This document shows positions 21,313 to 32,285 of a DNA stretch of 64,000 nucleotides, piece by piece. The notes beneath the pieces were generated by a model. It made no database searches. It saw only the letters and a program-made list of their open reading frames with translations, and was not told where the DNA came from. How positions within the stretch are numbered: the first letter of the stretch is position 1; every line of letters starts with the position of its first letter. The stretch is from positions 103,179,087 to 103,243,086 of the forward strand of contig CM043966.1 of the NCBI GenBank assembly GCA_014529385.2, read 5' to 3'. This DNA comes from Adiantum capillus-veneris. Taxonomy: Eukaryota > Streptophyta > Polypodiopsida > Polypodiales > Pteridaceae. A program made the position numbers and the translations under genes.

Positions 21313-24179
21313 AGGAAGGAGGAAGGAGGAAGGAGAGGGTGGAGCAAGGCTTGTAGCCTGAGCATGGAGGGTGCGAGGATGGCATTAAGGCATGAGGGAA
21401 GCCACGAGGGTGACATGAAAAGGAAGGGATCCAACATGCATGAAGCCAGCTTTGGTCGAGGACAAAGGCAAGCATGGAAGGCAAGGCTTCCACACACCAA
21501 AGAAGGAAGCTTCACTGCGAGAACAATAATTTGCACACAAGGGAGAATGGGGTCAACCTGCATAGAAACGAATGATGTTGGCGTCAAAGAGGAGAACCCC
21601 AATCATTGGAAGATTAAGTGTTTCTACATAGCATCAAAATGCCTCCCCACATGCCCATGCTCTCTCTCTCTCTCTCTCATACCTTGAACCCACCACATCC
21701 ATCTCAAGAGGTGTGCCATTAACCTTCATTCAGAAGGGTTTGCATCACATTCCCATCAAGCCAACACAAACACAACGGGATTAATCCTTGGAGGACACTA
21801 CCGAGAGTGAAATTAAGTAAGTGTTTCAATATCAACTCTTGAAGGGGAAATCTCTTCCTTGTTCTTCAAAGACTACGTGCTCGAGAAACTAACAAAAAAG
21901 GGATCAACCAAGTTGAACCAAGAGAAGCAAGCATGTGAGCAATCAAGCTTCAAAATCAAGAAATCCTTATTCTAGCTCTTGGTTAAGCACATGCAACGCA
22001 CGCCGTGAGGTTTCTTAACACTTAGGTCTAATGTGTTTATACTTGCATAGAACTCCAAATTGGCATGATAGTGGTAGATCCAGGCTCAAAGGCAAGATAA
22101 AATTATTAATATAGTTAGAGAACATGAGTGGGAGGGAATGCGAGGCATGTGATGTCCTAGAAGGCTTGCAACGCTAAGGCAATCAAGAAGCTTGATGCTT
22201 TGTATTAAAGACGCAAGGTTGTTGCATTAAGTGGTCATATATTTCATTGAAATTTAGTCAAGCGAGCAAGAATCTTGATGCTTTGTATTAAAAAAGCAAG
22301 GCTGTTGCATTAAGTGGTCATATATTTCATTGAAATTTAGTCCAATTCAAGTCTCCTCTCAAGCAAAGGGAGCACACAAGTTTTCACAATCGAGCTCGAC
22401 ATTTGGAAAACAAGTTTATAACCAAAATTTTGATAACAAAAGAGATCAAATAGTGAAAATGATTGCTACTCCATTTGCAGAAGCTACATGCAAGGCATGC
22501 TACTATGGTGGACTTAACTCCACACAACAAGGCTTTTTAACGCTTTTGGTGTGTCACCAAAATTAATTTTTGGTCTACTTAAATGATTTTCTCTCTCTCT
22601 AAAATTGGCCATTTCAAAGACAAAAAATACAAAGATTACAAAGAGGGTGATAAGGTGTGTCTGAGGCCTTAGGGTGCTAAAAGTGTGGCTAGCTTTAACT
22701 AATCTTGGGAGCCTGTAATTACTCACACACATGCACCTCTTATAGAGGAGTGCTAAATACTCTTCAAAAGGAAAGTAGTGGGTAAAGAACAAAAGGATAG
22801 GTCCAAAATTGTCTAAATTGCAAAAACAAGACCTAATCAGACTATCTTTCTTAACATCTCTTGAGACCTGTAAGAAAGATAATTTTTATGATCACAAAGA
22901 AAGATATCTTGATTTCATTGAATAAGTGTTTCTAATTAGAGAAGGAGACCTTTCACGTTTTAAGGTATCAAGTACTTTGGATAACATGAATAGCTCAAAT
23001 AATAAATACATATGGGTTCTTTCAATGAGAGGAAATAAGAAATCCTCTTGAGGTTTTCAAACGTTTTTATGAATTCGGGAAAGAAATTCAAACCATACAG
23101 ATAACATGAATCTCTTCCCAAAAGAAGCATCCACTTTTTCTTTAAGCACTCAAAACATGAGAGTTGCAGCCTAAGAATGCAAGGCAAAGCATCCATACTT
23201 GCAAGATGGAATCCAAAGAAGAGAACTATAAGCATCATTTTGAGCATCTAACCAATGAATTGCTCACAAGAACTTGAATGTTCTCTATGCAGGAAGATTA
23301 AAAATCAAGGCGACAACTCAAGCAATCATGCTTTTCTTTTTAAAAAAGAAGGATTGTGGGGAAGATACATGTTTCCACTCAATAAGGTATGCACATTTTT
23401 CATCATGTTTTTAATTGTTCATGTTTTTTACATTTCAGGAAACCAAAGCTGTGTAAATTATATTTTCTCATAATGCATAACGATTCAAATTATTTTAATA
23501 GCATATCTCAATGGATACCTTGCATGCTAGATGCAGATGCTTCTATTGTAGTTGATACACAAGATTTTGTGTCGCATGAATGATAAGAGAGAAAGTGTGA
23601 TAAAAGCGCATGTCTTTCTTGCTAAAGGGCACTATGGTATTCAACTTACATTTAATGTTATGGTGAAAATGTTTTAAATTGCAATACTTGAGAACAAGAC
23701 ATATTCTTGAATATGTTTCTCAATATTTGAAGTGGCATATTGTATACAAACTTTGCTATAAAAAAGTAAGTTGGTGATCTTTTAGACATTATTCTAGAGG
23801 AAAAAACACACCATACCAAAGATAAAATCTTTGGCTAGTGCATTAATTTTCTTAAAAGATCCAGTCAACAAATGGTTGTTGTGCCATGTCTAATAAGGCT
23901 TGTAAATGAGTTAACACAAGCAAGGACTACAATAGCGAGGAATACATACATTACCAATATCATGCAAAGTTACTCAAATGGTCAGAAAGAAAATTTTCAA
24001 TTTACAAAAATGGTAAATGATTGGCTTATACACTCAAGTTGCCAACCATACGGTTGGAAATTATGCCTTTCAAATAAGCCTATGACTTCCTCTTATAGAG
24101 ACTACCTCACTCTAGAATGGGTTAATGCTGGAAGCTCCCACTTCAGACAGACAATGGGGACCAATGAGTAATGAAGTTG
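21311..24179. other. No gene recognised
   Basis: AT-rich sequence with short open frames only. The frame at 21235-21687 is mostly the CT tract and shows no domain. The only clear structure is the tandem duplication at 22191-22342. Confidence 0.6.
22191..22342. repeat. 83-bp tandem duplication
   Basis: CTTGATGCTTTGTATTAAA...GAAATTTAGTC occurs twice with a period of 83 bases and few differences. Confidence 0.9.
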
Positions 24180-26110
24180 TGGAAGTACCTTGTCACCTCT
24201 CACCATTCCAGCACCTCCAAAGCTCTATTATACTTTTGTACAATCTTGTCTATTGTGCCTCCCTGCCTTAAGCTAGATACCTCTAAATTTTTCCATAGGC
24301 CACCCTTAGAAGTAAGTTTTGCCTTGTCAATCAAGTCCTTTGCCATAATGGCCCATGCCGTGTCGTGCAACGTGATTAAAGTCAAGAACTTGGCACATTG
24401 GGCCTCTACATGAACAACAAGGTTGAGAATCCCGATACCTTCTAGCTCCACTGGCCTAGCAACAGTCTCCCAGATAGCCCACTTCCAAGGTGTCGAGTCT
24501 TTGGTGTTATTTTTCCAAAGGAATCTTTTCACCAGTTTCAAAAACTCCTTCCAATTGCACTTGGCTAATTTAAGAAGTGGGCTCATGAAGGCTATGTACG
24601 GGAGTAGAAAAGCTTTGATCACTTTAACCCTGCTTGGGAAGGGAAGTAACAGATATTCCCACCTTCTCATCTTGTTTCTAATCTTGTCCATAACCCATTG
24701 GAATCTTTGCTTATGTGTCACATCAACCTCCAATGGAGCACCAAGGTGGCAAAAGACCTTCCCGTTAGAGCTATCTCTCTGGTCTACATAGATGGATCAA
24801 AAGAGTCATTTTCAAAGAGTGACATCAATCTAGATTTTCAATACTTTATTTTGATCCAGAGGCTAAGGCAAACGTCTGTACAATCTCCAAATCCCTTCAA
24901 ACAACGTGCAGCTAGGCTTTGAGGAAAAGCAGGGAATCATTTGCAAAGAGATTTGCAAGGAGCTAGTCCTTGTTTGACAAGGATAGCCCTTGGATCTCCA
25001 TTCTCTCAGCACTACATTCCAGCATGGTAACTAGCAGATGCAGGCATCCTTGCTTGATTGATCTTTTGTCGCCCACAATTCTATCATTAAAACGCAGCTC
25101 AGAGTGACTCTAGCAGCACTGAGAGTGAGGATGAGCCGACACAATTGAGGCCCAAATCCCAGAGATTTCATGATCTCCTCAATGAACGACCAAGTAATCC
25201 TATCATAAGCCTTGCCTAGATCAAGTTGCAATAGAGTACACTCCTTTTTGGTGGATGCTGCGTACTCAATGCCAACCATGGAAGTCACGATATTATCATA
25301 TATAGAGCTTCCTTTTATGAAGTCGTGTTGATGAGGAGTAATGGGTTTATCCAGAATGGGAGACAACTTGAGGGCAACGGTCTTGGCGATAATCTTGTAG
25401 GCCATTGACATCATGGGTATAGGTCACTAGTGTTTCAATTGCGAGCAGTTGACTTGCTTTGAAATTAATTTAATGAGACCCCTTTTAATACTTGAGTCAA
25501 GGATTTTATTAAGCAATGCTCAGTTGGCTATTTTCGTAATGGGGGACTTGAGACCGTCCCAAACTTCAATGAAATTTTTTTGTAGTCAGCCCATCCCACC
25601 TAGGGACTTCTCTTTACCTAAAGCCCTTAGCACATAGAAGCATTCCTCCTCAATAAAGTCCTTCTCCACGAGATTGACTTCGGAGTGCGATATCGTTACC
25701 TTGACGCTCCTCAAAAGATTAATTATGCCTTCATCCACTTTCCTTGAGACTGACCTATGATCTGGCAAAGGTGATCAAGCATTAGCTTGGCCATTTCATC
25801 TTGGTACTTCACTTCATTCCCCTCCCCATCATTTAGAGCATGGATAAGGCCTCAACCTCTCCTAACTTTTAAGGCTGTAAAAAAATGCTCTTGATTGGCT
25901 GCTCGGGCTGGAGGTAGGTTTCCCTAGACAATAGCCTAAGCTTTCTGAGTTCCTCCATCTGATGATCAGCCAAGTCAGATTTAGCTTCTAGCCACCTTTT
26001 GTGCTCAACTTCAGACGTAGTCCCTTTGTGCTTTTTCTTTGTCAGTTGCTCTACTTCATCTCCTAGATGCATCAGGCACTCTTGGCAAGTCTTCTTCAAT
26101 CAGGGTCCTG
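24180..26110 (-). mobile_element. L1-like LINE remnant (5'-truncated)
   Basis: Minus-strand pieces of a non-LTR retrotransposon ORF2 lie in the right order over 1.9 kb. The upstream linker is at 25869-26099 and 25586-25768. The RT fingers/palm with motif A (LDLGKAYDRITW) are at 25031-25414. Motif C reads LFANDSLLFL at 24921-24950, where L1 elements have F-A-D-D. The region after the palm (24200-24733) has WEYLLLPFPSRVKVIKAFLL, typical of plant L1 ORF2. Frames change between pieces. The endonuclease domain and a poly-A tail are not visible. Confidence 0.82.
24200..25414 (-). pseudogene. LINE ORF2 reverse transcriptase, broken
   Basis: RT motifs seen are AYKIIAKTVALKL and HQHDFIKGSSIYDNI (fingers), LDLGKAYDRITWSFIEEI (motif A), and LFANDSLLFL (motif C with the first Asp changed to Asn). 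They are followed by the C-terminal region with KRFLWKNNTKDSTPWKWAIW. At least one frame break separates 25031 from 24733. The enzyme would copy LINE RNA at the target site if intact; this copy cannot. Confidence 0.82.
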
Positions 26111-26561
26111 TGGTTTTGATCGCTTTTCACATGAATGAGACCCATGCTAAACAAGCATCATAATCGTATCGCCTATTTACCTTGTCATGCCTTAAATGTG
26201 AGCATAAATGTTGTATTTTAGGATGTTAACTTGATCTCAGGTTGGAATTTGGAATATAAGCCATGATTCCTCTTGTGTCACATGTAAATTGCAAAATTTG
26301 AGCACAACTCTTAGAGAGTGTGGTAAAAAAGAAGAAGATGGTGTGCCAAGTCAAGGCTTTGAGTGGACGTTTGGTGATGGTCACGTGACGTATAGTTATC
26401 ACTAACTTTTTGTGATAGCTATGCTGCAATCGTGGTCATGAGAGGAAAAGGAGCGTGCATAGTAGAGCTATAAAGTAGGTCTGGCAATGTTGCATAGTTG
26501 CACATGTAGCTGGTGAAGCATCAGACAAAGATTGGGTCAAACTTTAATGACTATCCAATGT
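26111..26561. other. No gene recognised
   Basis: Mixed sequence between the LINE remnant and the 371-bp tandem repeat; nothing supported. Confidence 0.5.
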
Positions 26562-27690
26562 AATTCAAGTCTCTACTGTAGAGACATGGTCCAATTGATA
26601 CATGTCACACACAAAGATGGGGACCCAATGACAACACATTTCACGCTATGATTATCTTAGCCAACGTGCCATGTAAACTTTTGACCCTCAAGCGTTGATA
26701 GGGTGGAGAAGCCGGTTTAAGTACGACAAATCGTACGGACCAATTTAAGGAAATCCAATCTACCTCATCGAGTATTCAAATAATGAAAAAAATACACGGG
26801 TTTAATCAAACCCTATCCTAGCTTTGGCCGTGTTCTTTTATTGGCTCCTCTACCCTAGAATGTGCTCACTTGACGACCATGAAGGCATAGTTTCACGCAT
26901 AAGCATAGTGGGCCTTAGGTCCCTATCGAAGAAATTCAAAAGTCTTTGTTGTAGAGATGTGGTTTAGTTGTTACAAGTCATGCGCATAGATGGGGACCCA
27001 CTGACAACACGTTTCACTCTATGATTTTCTCGACCAACGTGCCACATATGCTTTTCACCCCCAAGTGCATGTAGGGTAGAGGAGTCGATTTAAGTATGCT
27101 CAAATCTTATGGGTCAATTTAAGGAAATTCAAGTCTTCTAGATTCCACTCGTGTATGATATTCCATGATTTAGAATCAAAATAAAGCCAAAAGATACCAT
27201 GTGAAGCTCTTTAAGGACAAAATGTCTAACTCATCAAGTATTCAAATATTGAAGAAGATACCATGGATTTATTCAAATCCTATCCTAGTTTTTGGGTCTT
27301 TTGGCTCCATACTTTTATTGGCTCTTCTCCCTAAGACTAAGGAACAAGGGGTCTTGAATGAGGACCCCGTCATGAGATCCATGGTGATTGCAAAATGCGA
27401 GGTAGGTTTGACCGTTCGATTTTAAATGAATGTGTCCGAATTTACTTTTTCTATCTTCGTTTACTTTTCTCTGCATGAGTGTCCTTTATAAGGACGTTGC
27501 TTTTTTGTTAGACGTCAATCATCCTCGAGATTCGTGTTTGCTCTGCCTGCCGTGGATCCCATGACAGGGTCTTCATTGAAGACCCCGTCATCTTTAGTCA
27601 CGTGGGCTCCCCTCCCCTAGAATGCTCTTGTGTGACCATCGTGGAGGCATAGTTGCACGCATTAGCTAGTGGGCCTTAGGTCCCTATGAG
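26562..27690. repeat. 371-bp tandem repeat, two copies, second interrupted
   Basis: Copy 1 (26562-26932) and copy 2 (from 26933) share long blocks, including GATGGGGACCCA(A/C)TGACAACAC and GTGGGCCTTAGGTCCCTAT. Copy 2 carries an extra 100 bases near 27135-27230 and a 274-bp insert near 27333-27606 that contains a TIR element. No coding sense is apparent. Confidence 0.82.
27348..27586. mobile_element. Small TIR element (MITE-like, 239 bp)
   Basis: The ends are inverted repeats of 37 bases (27348-27384 and 27550-27586) with 32 matches, starting GGGGTCTT. The element lies inside copy 2 of the 371-bp repeat, at a place where copy 1 is continuous. A GGCTC(T/C)(T/C)CTCCCTA-like stretch occurs on both sides (about 27320 and 27606), which may be a target duplication or repeat sequence. 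No transposase is encoded. Confidence 0.65.
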
Positions 27691-27750
27691 ATGCACTCGG
27701 AAGGACGAGTCTCACTCTGACTGGGCCAATCAATAGTGCCACTATGAGCT

Positions 27751-28004
27751 CTCCTTGTCACACATAGTGATGGTCATATTGTTGCAAACTTGCATGGCAG
27801 CCACCTCATGGTCTGTAGAGCCCTCCTCTGGACGACCCCCTCTCCTCATCCAATCCTTGTTGAACTTAGTGTTCCATGCGCTAAGTGGTGCACTAGAATG
27901 AATGTAACGCTTGTTCATCCGCCCACAAATATAAACATCTCTTTTGATTGCCTTCCCAAGAAAGAGCACATCACACATGATCACCGACCATGTGTGACAA
28001 GGGC
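27751..28004. mobile_element. Possible second TIR element (254 bp)
   Basis: The ends carry CCTTGTCACACAT in inverted orientation: 13 exact bases, then weaker pairing for about 15 more. The interior has an 80-codon minus-strand frame with no known domain. No convincing target duplication was found. Confidence 0.4.
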
Positions 28005-28645
28005 CTTAGTATAATGGATAACAAAGAGAGCTCCCCCATAAGCCCATTAACGGGACATGTGGAGGGCCCTTGAACTGCAGCTTGCGTAGTTGTAGCAAAC
28101 AACATCACAAACTTGTTGGTTGGCATTTAACAGCTCTCTTGCTGCTCAACCACCCCCCACATTTGTGAAGCACCCCTTTAAACATGTTGGAGGGGGTGGT
28201 TTTCAGATCATGTGTCATTTTTTATTCGTTGTTGCTTGAGCATAGGAGAAGGGCCCTCTTTTCTCCATGGCCCTTTTGCTAGTGTATGGGGGGGGTGCCC
28301 TAGTCGCATCATCGTATTTCACAACCATACTGCCTGGTCACCCGGTCAAGGAGAAATACAATGACTGGAAAAATGTAGCAGGCCAACTTCTCACAGGGAG
28401 GGTTGGAAAAGAGAGTATAGGAGCAGGGCGACTGCTCCTATCTCGTGCAAACCTTGGTGAATTCGAGGCAATAAGTGCATATTTTATTGTTTACGAGAGA
28501 AGATATCTGACCTCGTGCGCCTTTGAGATGATGTGACTCACATGATGAGCACATTCTCTCTCTTCTTGACTTATTGATGATTGGCTGACGAGCAGGCTAG
28601 TGCTCTCATGCGACCACGCTCTAGGTAGCCCTCTCCTCCTCATTA

Positions 28646-29039
28646 TCTCACACGGGCCTGGGAAGGAGGGGATCAATGACCCATGCCCATTTTGGGGATT
28701 GGGTGCGATCTGGGCCGTCAGATGCACTTTGTGTAAATTCGAGAAAATAGGTTAACTCGGGTGCATCAAAAATTGTAAATTCAGGCCAGCCCCCTCCCTT
28801 CCTCCCCTGGATTCGAACCGAGGACATCCCCTTTGCAAGCCTACCACCTTAACTACCTTGCCTGCACGTGCTTGTGGAAAGCATAGAGAGAAGGGTCCGT
28901 TAATGATGAACCTGTCGCTGTGTAAATTCGAGAAAATTGGTAAATTCGGGACACAATGCAAGATCGACAGCCCACGATTCTTGCGCTCCAAGAATTAAGC
29001 GTAGGCCATTGATCCCCTCATGCCCATGCCCGTGTGAGA
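28646..29039. mobile_element. TIR element with RNA polymerase III promoter inside (394 bp)
   Basis: The ends are inverted repeats starting TCTCACACGGGC; about 40 bases pair well and weaker pairing extends to about 95 bases. A TA dinucleotide flanks each end (28644-28645 and 29040-29041), as with Tc1/mariner-type Stowaway elements, although TA is its own complement and so is weak proof. The loop holds box A and box B promoter sequences flanked by direct copies of TGTAAATTCGAGAAAAT. It sits about 1.1 kb upstream of the DUF868 start codon. Confidence 0.62.
28795..28880 (-). ncRNA. tRNA-related sequence (SINE-like head)
   Basis: On the minus strand TAGTTAAGGTGG (28844-28855) fits the box A consensus and GGTTCGAATCC (28809-28819) is a perfect box B. 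The T-arm can form four of five base pairs around TTCGAAT. The remaining cloverleaf is poor: the anticodon stem and acceptor stem do not pair convincingly. So it is a tRNA-derived sequence, as in SINE heads, and not a working tRNA gene. Copies of TGTAAATTCGAGAAAAT on both sides (28733 and 28921) could be a SINE target duplication. Confidence 0.55.
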
Positions 29040-29339
29040 TAGTGCTGAGCCCTCTGAGGCTCATTCTGTTAGAATTATACTGTGGGTAAGACTATTGACT
29101 GGCAGAGGAAGGTCTTGCCTGGTTTGATCTGAACATCATAAATGGAAAGGGAGTAGGGGGCATGATGACAGTGAGGGAGAGATATCATCAGTGATCATAA
29201 ATCATGAATCGTAATGATGGTGCCATGGTGGGTAGAAATCGAGGAAGGCAAATTCCTTTTGGCTTTCGCTTTTCTTGTTGGGGGCCCTGTGACCTGTCCT
29301 AGCTTCTAATTAGAGGAAGAGCTGCTCCATACCACCCCC

Positions 29340-29411
<72 letters not shown>

Positions 29412-30132
29412 TTTCGGCTAGGAGCCCACACAGGCGCACATACAGCCTCGCTGCCATCTACAGCCCCCCTCCACGAAGGTACCCCTTATCGCCCCGCTTT
29501 TGCAGCGCCCCACCGTCTTCCTGGCTCCTGTTAGTCCTTTCCTTTGTCCTCAGCAACAGAAAAGAGCGTTGCTGCAGGCTCTTTGTTATGCGTCTGAATT
29601 TGGATACAATCTAGGTAGTCCTTTGCATATCGTCTAAGCATCCCTCTTTTACTCCACACACACACACGCACACACACACACGGAGGCCTTTTGCTCAGGT
29701 GGGTTTTCATTTCCCTGCACTTTCTCCTTCCTTTGCGTCTCTTATACATACACTAGTGTACACACGGTTTCATTTCCCTGCACTTTTGCCTTCCTTAGCT
29801 CTCCTTACACATTTGAGAGACACAGGCTGTAGTTTCTCTGATGCAAATTCTCTCCCCTATCAGTGAGTAGCTTTGCAGGCCTATCTTGTTGATGGTGGAG
29901 CCAAAATGTCAGCTACGCTTCAGCAATAGCGGCTCTATGCTTTTAACAGAATAGTGGCTCCCTACTTCTCGACGGAATAGCGGTGCCATGCTTCCGACAA
30001 GTGCTTCAAGCAGGTAGACCATCAAAAGGTGAGAGCTGAGAATGAAAGAAATGTTTTGACATGCCGTTGTGTTTTGTTAAGTATGGTGCAGTAGACCATC
30101 AAACGTAAGGGCAAAGCCTTATATCCAGTGAA
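29040..30132. promoter_or_regulatory. Upstream region of the DUF868 gene
   Basis: No coding content. It contains a (TC)n(AC)n microsatellite at 29341-29413 and a second short AC stretch near 29656-29682. Pyrimidine-rich CT tracts are common near plant transcription starts, but no start site or TATA box can be assigned with confidence. Confidence 0.4.
29341..29413. repeat. Compound (TC)n(AC)n microsatellite
   Basis: About 24 TC units with one interrupting G, followed directly by about 12 AC units. Confidence 0.95.
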
Positions 30133-31044
30133 ATGTTTGATTTGCCGTTCTGTTTCGGTGAGTATGGCTTGCAAGTTGCCGACTCATTCACTTGTGGAAG
30201 TGTGCACACTACAGAGAACATGGTAACATGCTTGTACCGAATCAAGATGGCAAGCATGTCGCCCTTGGTTACAATCACATGGTGCAAGACTCTGGTGGGA
30301 CTTGGGCTTTCTCTGAATGTGCAGGAAACTGCACTTTGTGAGGGTGCACCTGCGTATAATCTAGTTGACACAAAACCATGGCTCTTCAGCAAGAAAAAAG
30401 GCAGTAAAGTGCTCGAAATCACCCGTAACTTTTCAGTGAGCGTGGTTTGGGATTTAGCAAGTGCAATGTATACGGCTGGTCCTGAGCCCGTAAAGGATTT
30501 TTTCTTTGCTCTTGTACATGACCAGGAAATTGTCCTCTTGCTGGGGGACATGACAGAAGATGCTTATGGGAAAACACATGCAAAATCAGTATCTTCTGAT
30601 ACCATCATGATTTCAAGAAGGGAGCATATATTCGGCCGACGTCTTTATGCCACCAAGGCTCAGTTTAGTGAAAATGGGCCCACGCACGACATACTCATAG
30701 AGTGCAACACTAGAGGGAAAGATCCTAGATTGTGCGTAAGAGTTGATAAGCAGCTTGTACTCCATGTGAAGAGGTTGATATGGAAGTTTCGAGGAAATCA
30801 GACCATATTAGTCGATGGATGCCCAATTGAGCTGTTTTGGGATGTGCATAATTGGCTCTTTAGCCCCAGTGACGGGCACGCGGTGTTCATGTTTCAAACA
30901 AGTACGGCAGCAGACAAGTCATGGTCAAGCCTGGCGACTAGTTCTCTCCTTCAGTGGCAGCATGCATCGAGCTCATCTTCTTCTTTGAAAAGTACGGAGA
31001 GCTCGGGGTTCTCCCTGCTGCTTTATGCATGGAAGAGTGATTAG
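30133..31044 (+). CDS. DUF868-family protein, intact, 303 aa
   Basis: The one convincing host gene. It is a single uninterrupted frame, and other plant members are also typically intronless and about 280-340 residues long. The start is chosen because MFDLPFCFGEYGLQVADS matches the usual N-terminus (short lead, then P-x-CFGE-x-G-x-QVAD). Family blocks in order: VTCLYRIKMA (31-40), VTITWCKTLVGLGLSL (46-61), KPWLFSKKKGSK (81-92), VVWDL (104-108), GPEPVKDFFFALV (116-128), LLLGDM (135-140), SRREHIFGRR (161-170), WKFRGNQTILVDG (217-229), FWDVHNWLF (235-243), HAVFMF (249-254), and the C-terminal GFSLLLYAWKSD. A Ser-rich linker covers about 276-292. No signal peptide or membrane segment is seen. The molecular function of the family is unknown. 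Confidence 0.92.
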   Translation: MFDLPFCFGEYGLQVADSFTCGSVHTTENMVTCLYRIKMASMSPLVTITWCKTLVGLGLSLNVQETALCEGAPAYNLVDTKPWLFSKKKGSKVLEITRNFSVSVVWDLASAMYTAGPEPVKDFFFALVHDQEIVLLLGDMTEDAYGKTHAKSVSSDTIMISRREHIFGRRLYATKAQFSENGPTHDILIECNTRGKDPRLCVRVDKQLVLHVKRLIWKFRGNQTILVDGCPIELFWDVHNWLFSPSDGHAVFMFQTSTAADKSWSSLATSSLLQWQHASSSSSSLKSTESSGFSLLLYAWKSD

Positions 31045-32285
31045 AGTTCTGCATTTTTGCTACCCTAAAGAGTTGCCAATGGTAGCAGAAACATGTCCAA
31101 GGCTGCAGTCCCATTGGCAGACAGTTTTTAAGCCTCTCAAAATCAATTTTCTACATGGCGTGCTGAAGCGAAGGCAGCAGCTTCATAGGCTAGTATGCCA
31201 CATAGAAGAGTTTTCCTCACATGCAGATCGTGCAAGACATGTAAGGCTTCAGAAAGGTTTTTTCAGATATTTGTGTGCAGGCTTGACAATACTGCTTTCT
31301 CCCCTGTTCAAAGAGAGATTATCACTAGTGCAACTGTACCATGTGCAAAATGTACACAGCTTCAAGGATGGGAGACTTTTGAGGTATGTTCCATTTGTGC
31401 TTCTAAGGCTATGGAGGCCAATGAGAGAGGTTAATCTTGTTGTTGATAGTCCTCACTGATACTGGGTCTGCCTTGCAGGGGCACCCTCGTCTGCGAAGGT
31501 TGTATATTTGTGAAATGTTTTGAGCTTTTAAAGGGAAATGCATGTTATGCACGAAAGTGAACAACGGGAGCATACCATAAGCTGTCCTTTGCAACCAATA
31601 TTATTCATGTATAATGTGTTTTGTTTGATTCAATCTTTTGGGGGGGGGGGGGGGGGGGGGGGGGACAGTTTTGTTTGTGCAAATTGCCGGTGAGCATAAG
31701 CTTAGTCATCAAGTAGCGTACCTCGTAAACTTGTGTTGGTGGGTTAAATCCTTGTTTTCAAGGTGTTCTTTTGCATTGGCCCACATGGGTACTCTGAATT
31801 TTTTGAGAAGATGTTTTCCAATTTATGTTTTGCATGCATTCATAGCTGCATTTTAGCCATTGTGTTCTGATTTTGTTGTCGTACAGGAATAAAGTGAACC
31901 ATTTGATTCGGTACATTCGAATGAAAATTTCTTCACTGAACGCATGTTTCATTTTTGGTTCTTAGGATAAGGCTTGGTGGTAAAAGAGGTTATTTTCCTT
32001 GGTGTAATTACAACCATTCTTGCTATGTTATACATCTCATCTTTGAAAGTTGGGGCAAAGGAAACTTTTTATCAATAAAGCAAAGATCATTGATAGGATT
32101 TGAGTTTAACGAGTGTGTCACATTTCAGTTTTAATGCCAGAGATGGCCCTTCTCCAAGGAGGTAGCCGTGGAAAATTTCTGTGTCATATAATATTTGCTC
32201 AGTGTCTTAGATGGATAGTGCCTTTGAGATCATTTTAACATTAAGTTGGCAGAAGGCCATGTTGATAGTCAACAATGCTACTTTA
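31045..32285. other. Downstream region of the DUF868 gene, probably 3' UTR then intergenic
   Basis: No recognised domain. One frame at 31195-31434 is cysteine-rich (CRSCKTCKAS, then CAKC and VCSIC) but overlaps a longer frame in another register and has no known match, so it is not called as a gene. Confidence 0.45.
31640..31664. repeat. Poly-G tract (25 G)
   Basis: A homopolymer of G about 600 bases downstream of the DUF868 stop. It could form a G-quadruplex; the length may be a sequencing estimate. Confidence 0.9.

Noticed and set aside
21235-21687. 150-codon frame starting MLSKLSSLSL
   Set aside because: The N-terminus is the CT microsatellite; the rest has no domain, and competing frames of similar length exist on the other strand.
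28795-28880. Functional tRNA gene
   Set aside because: Box A and B are good, but the acceptor and anticodon stems do not pair and spacing between boxes is short, so a tRNA-derived repeat is more likely.
30099-30551. 150-codon minus-strand frame opposite DUF868
   Set aside because: It is the antisense shadow of the strongly supported plus-strand gene.
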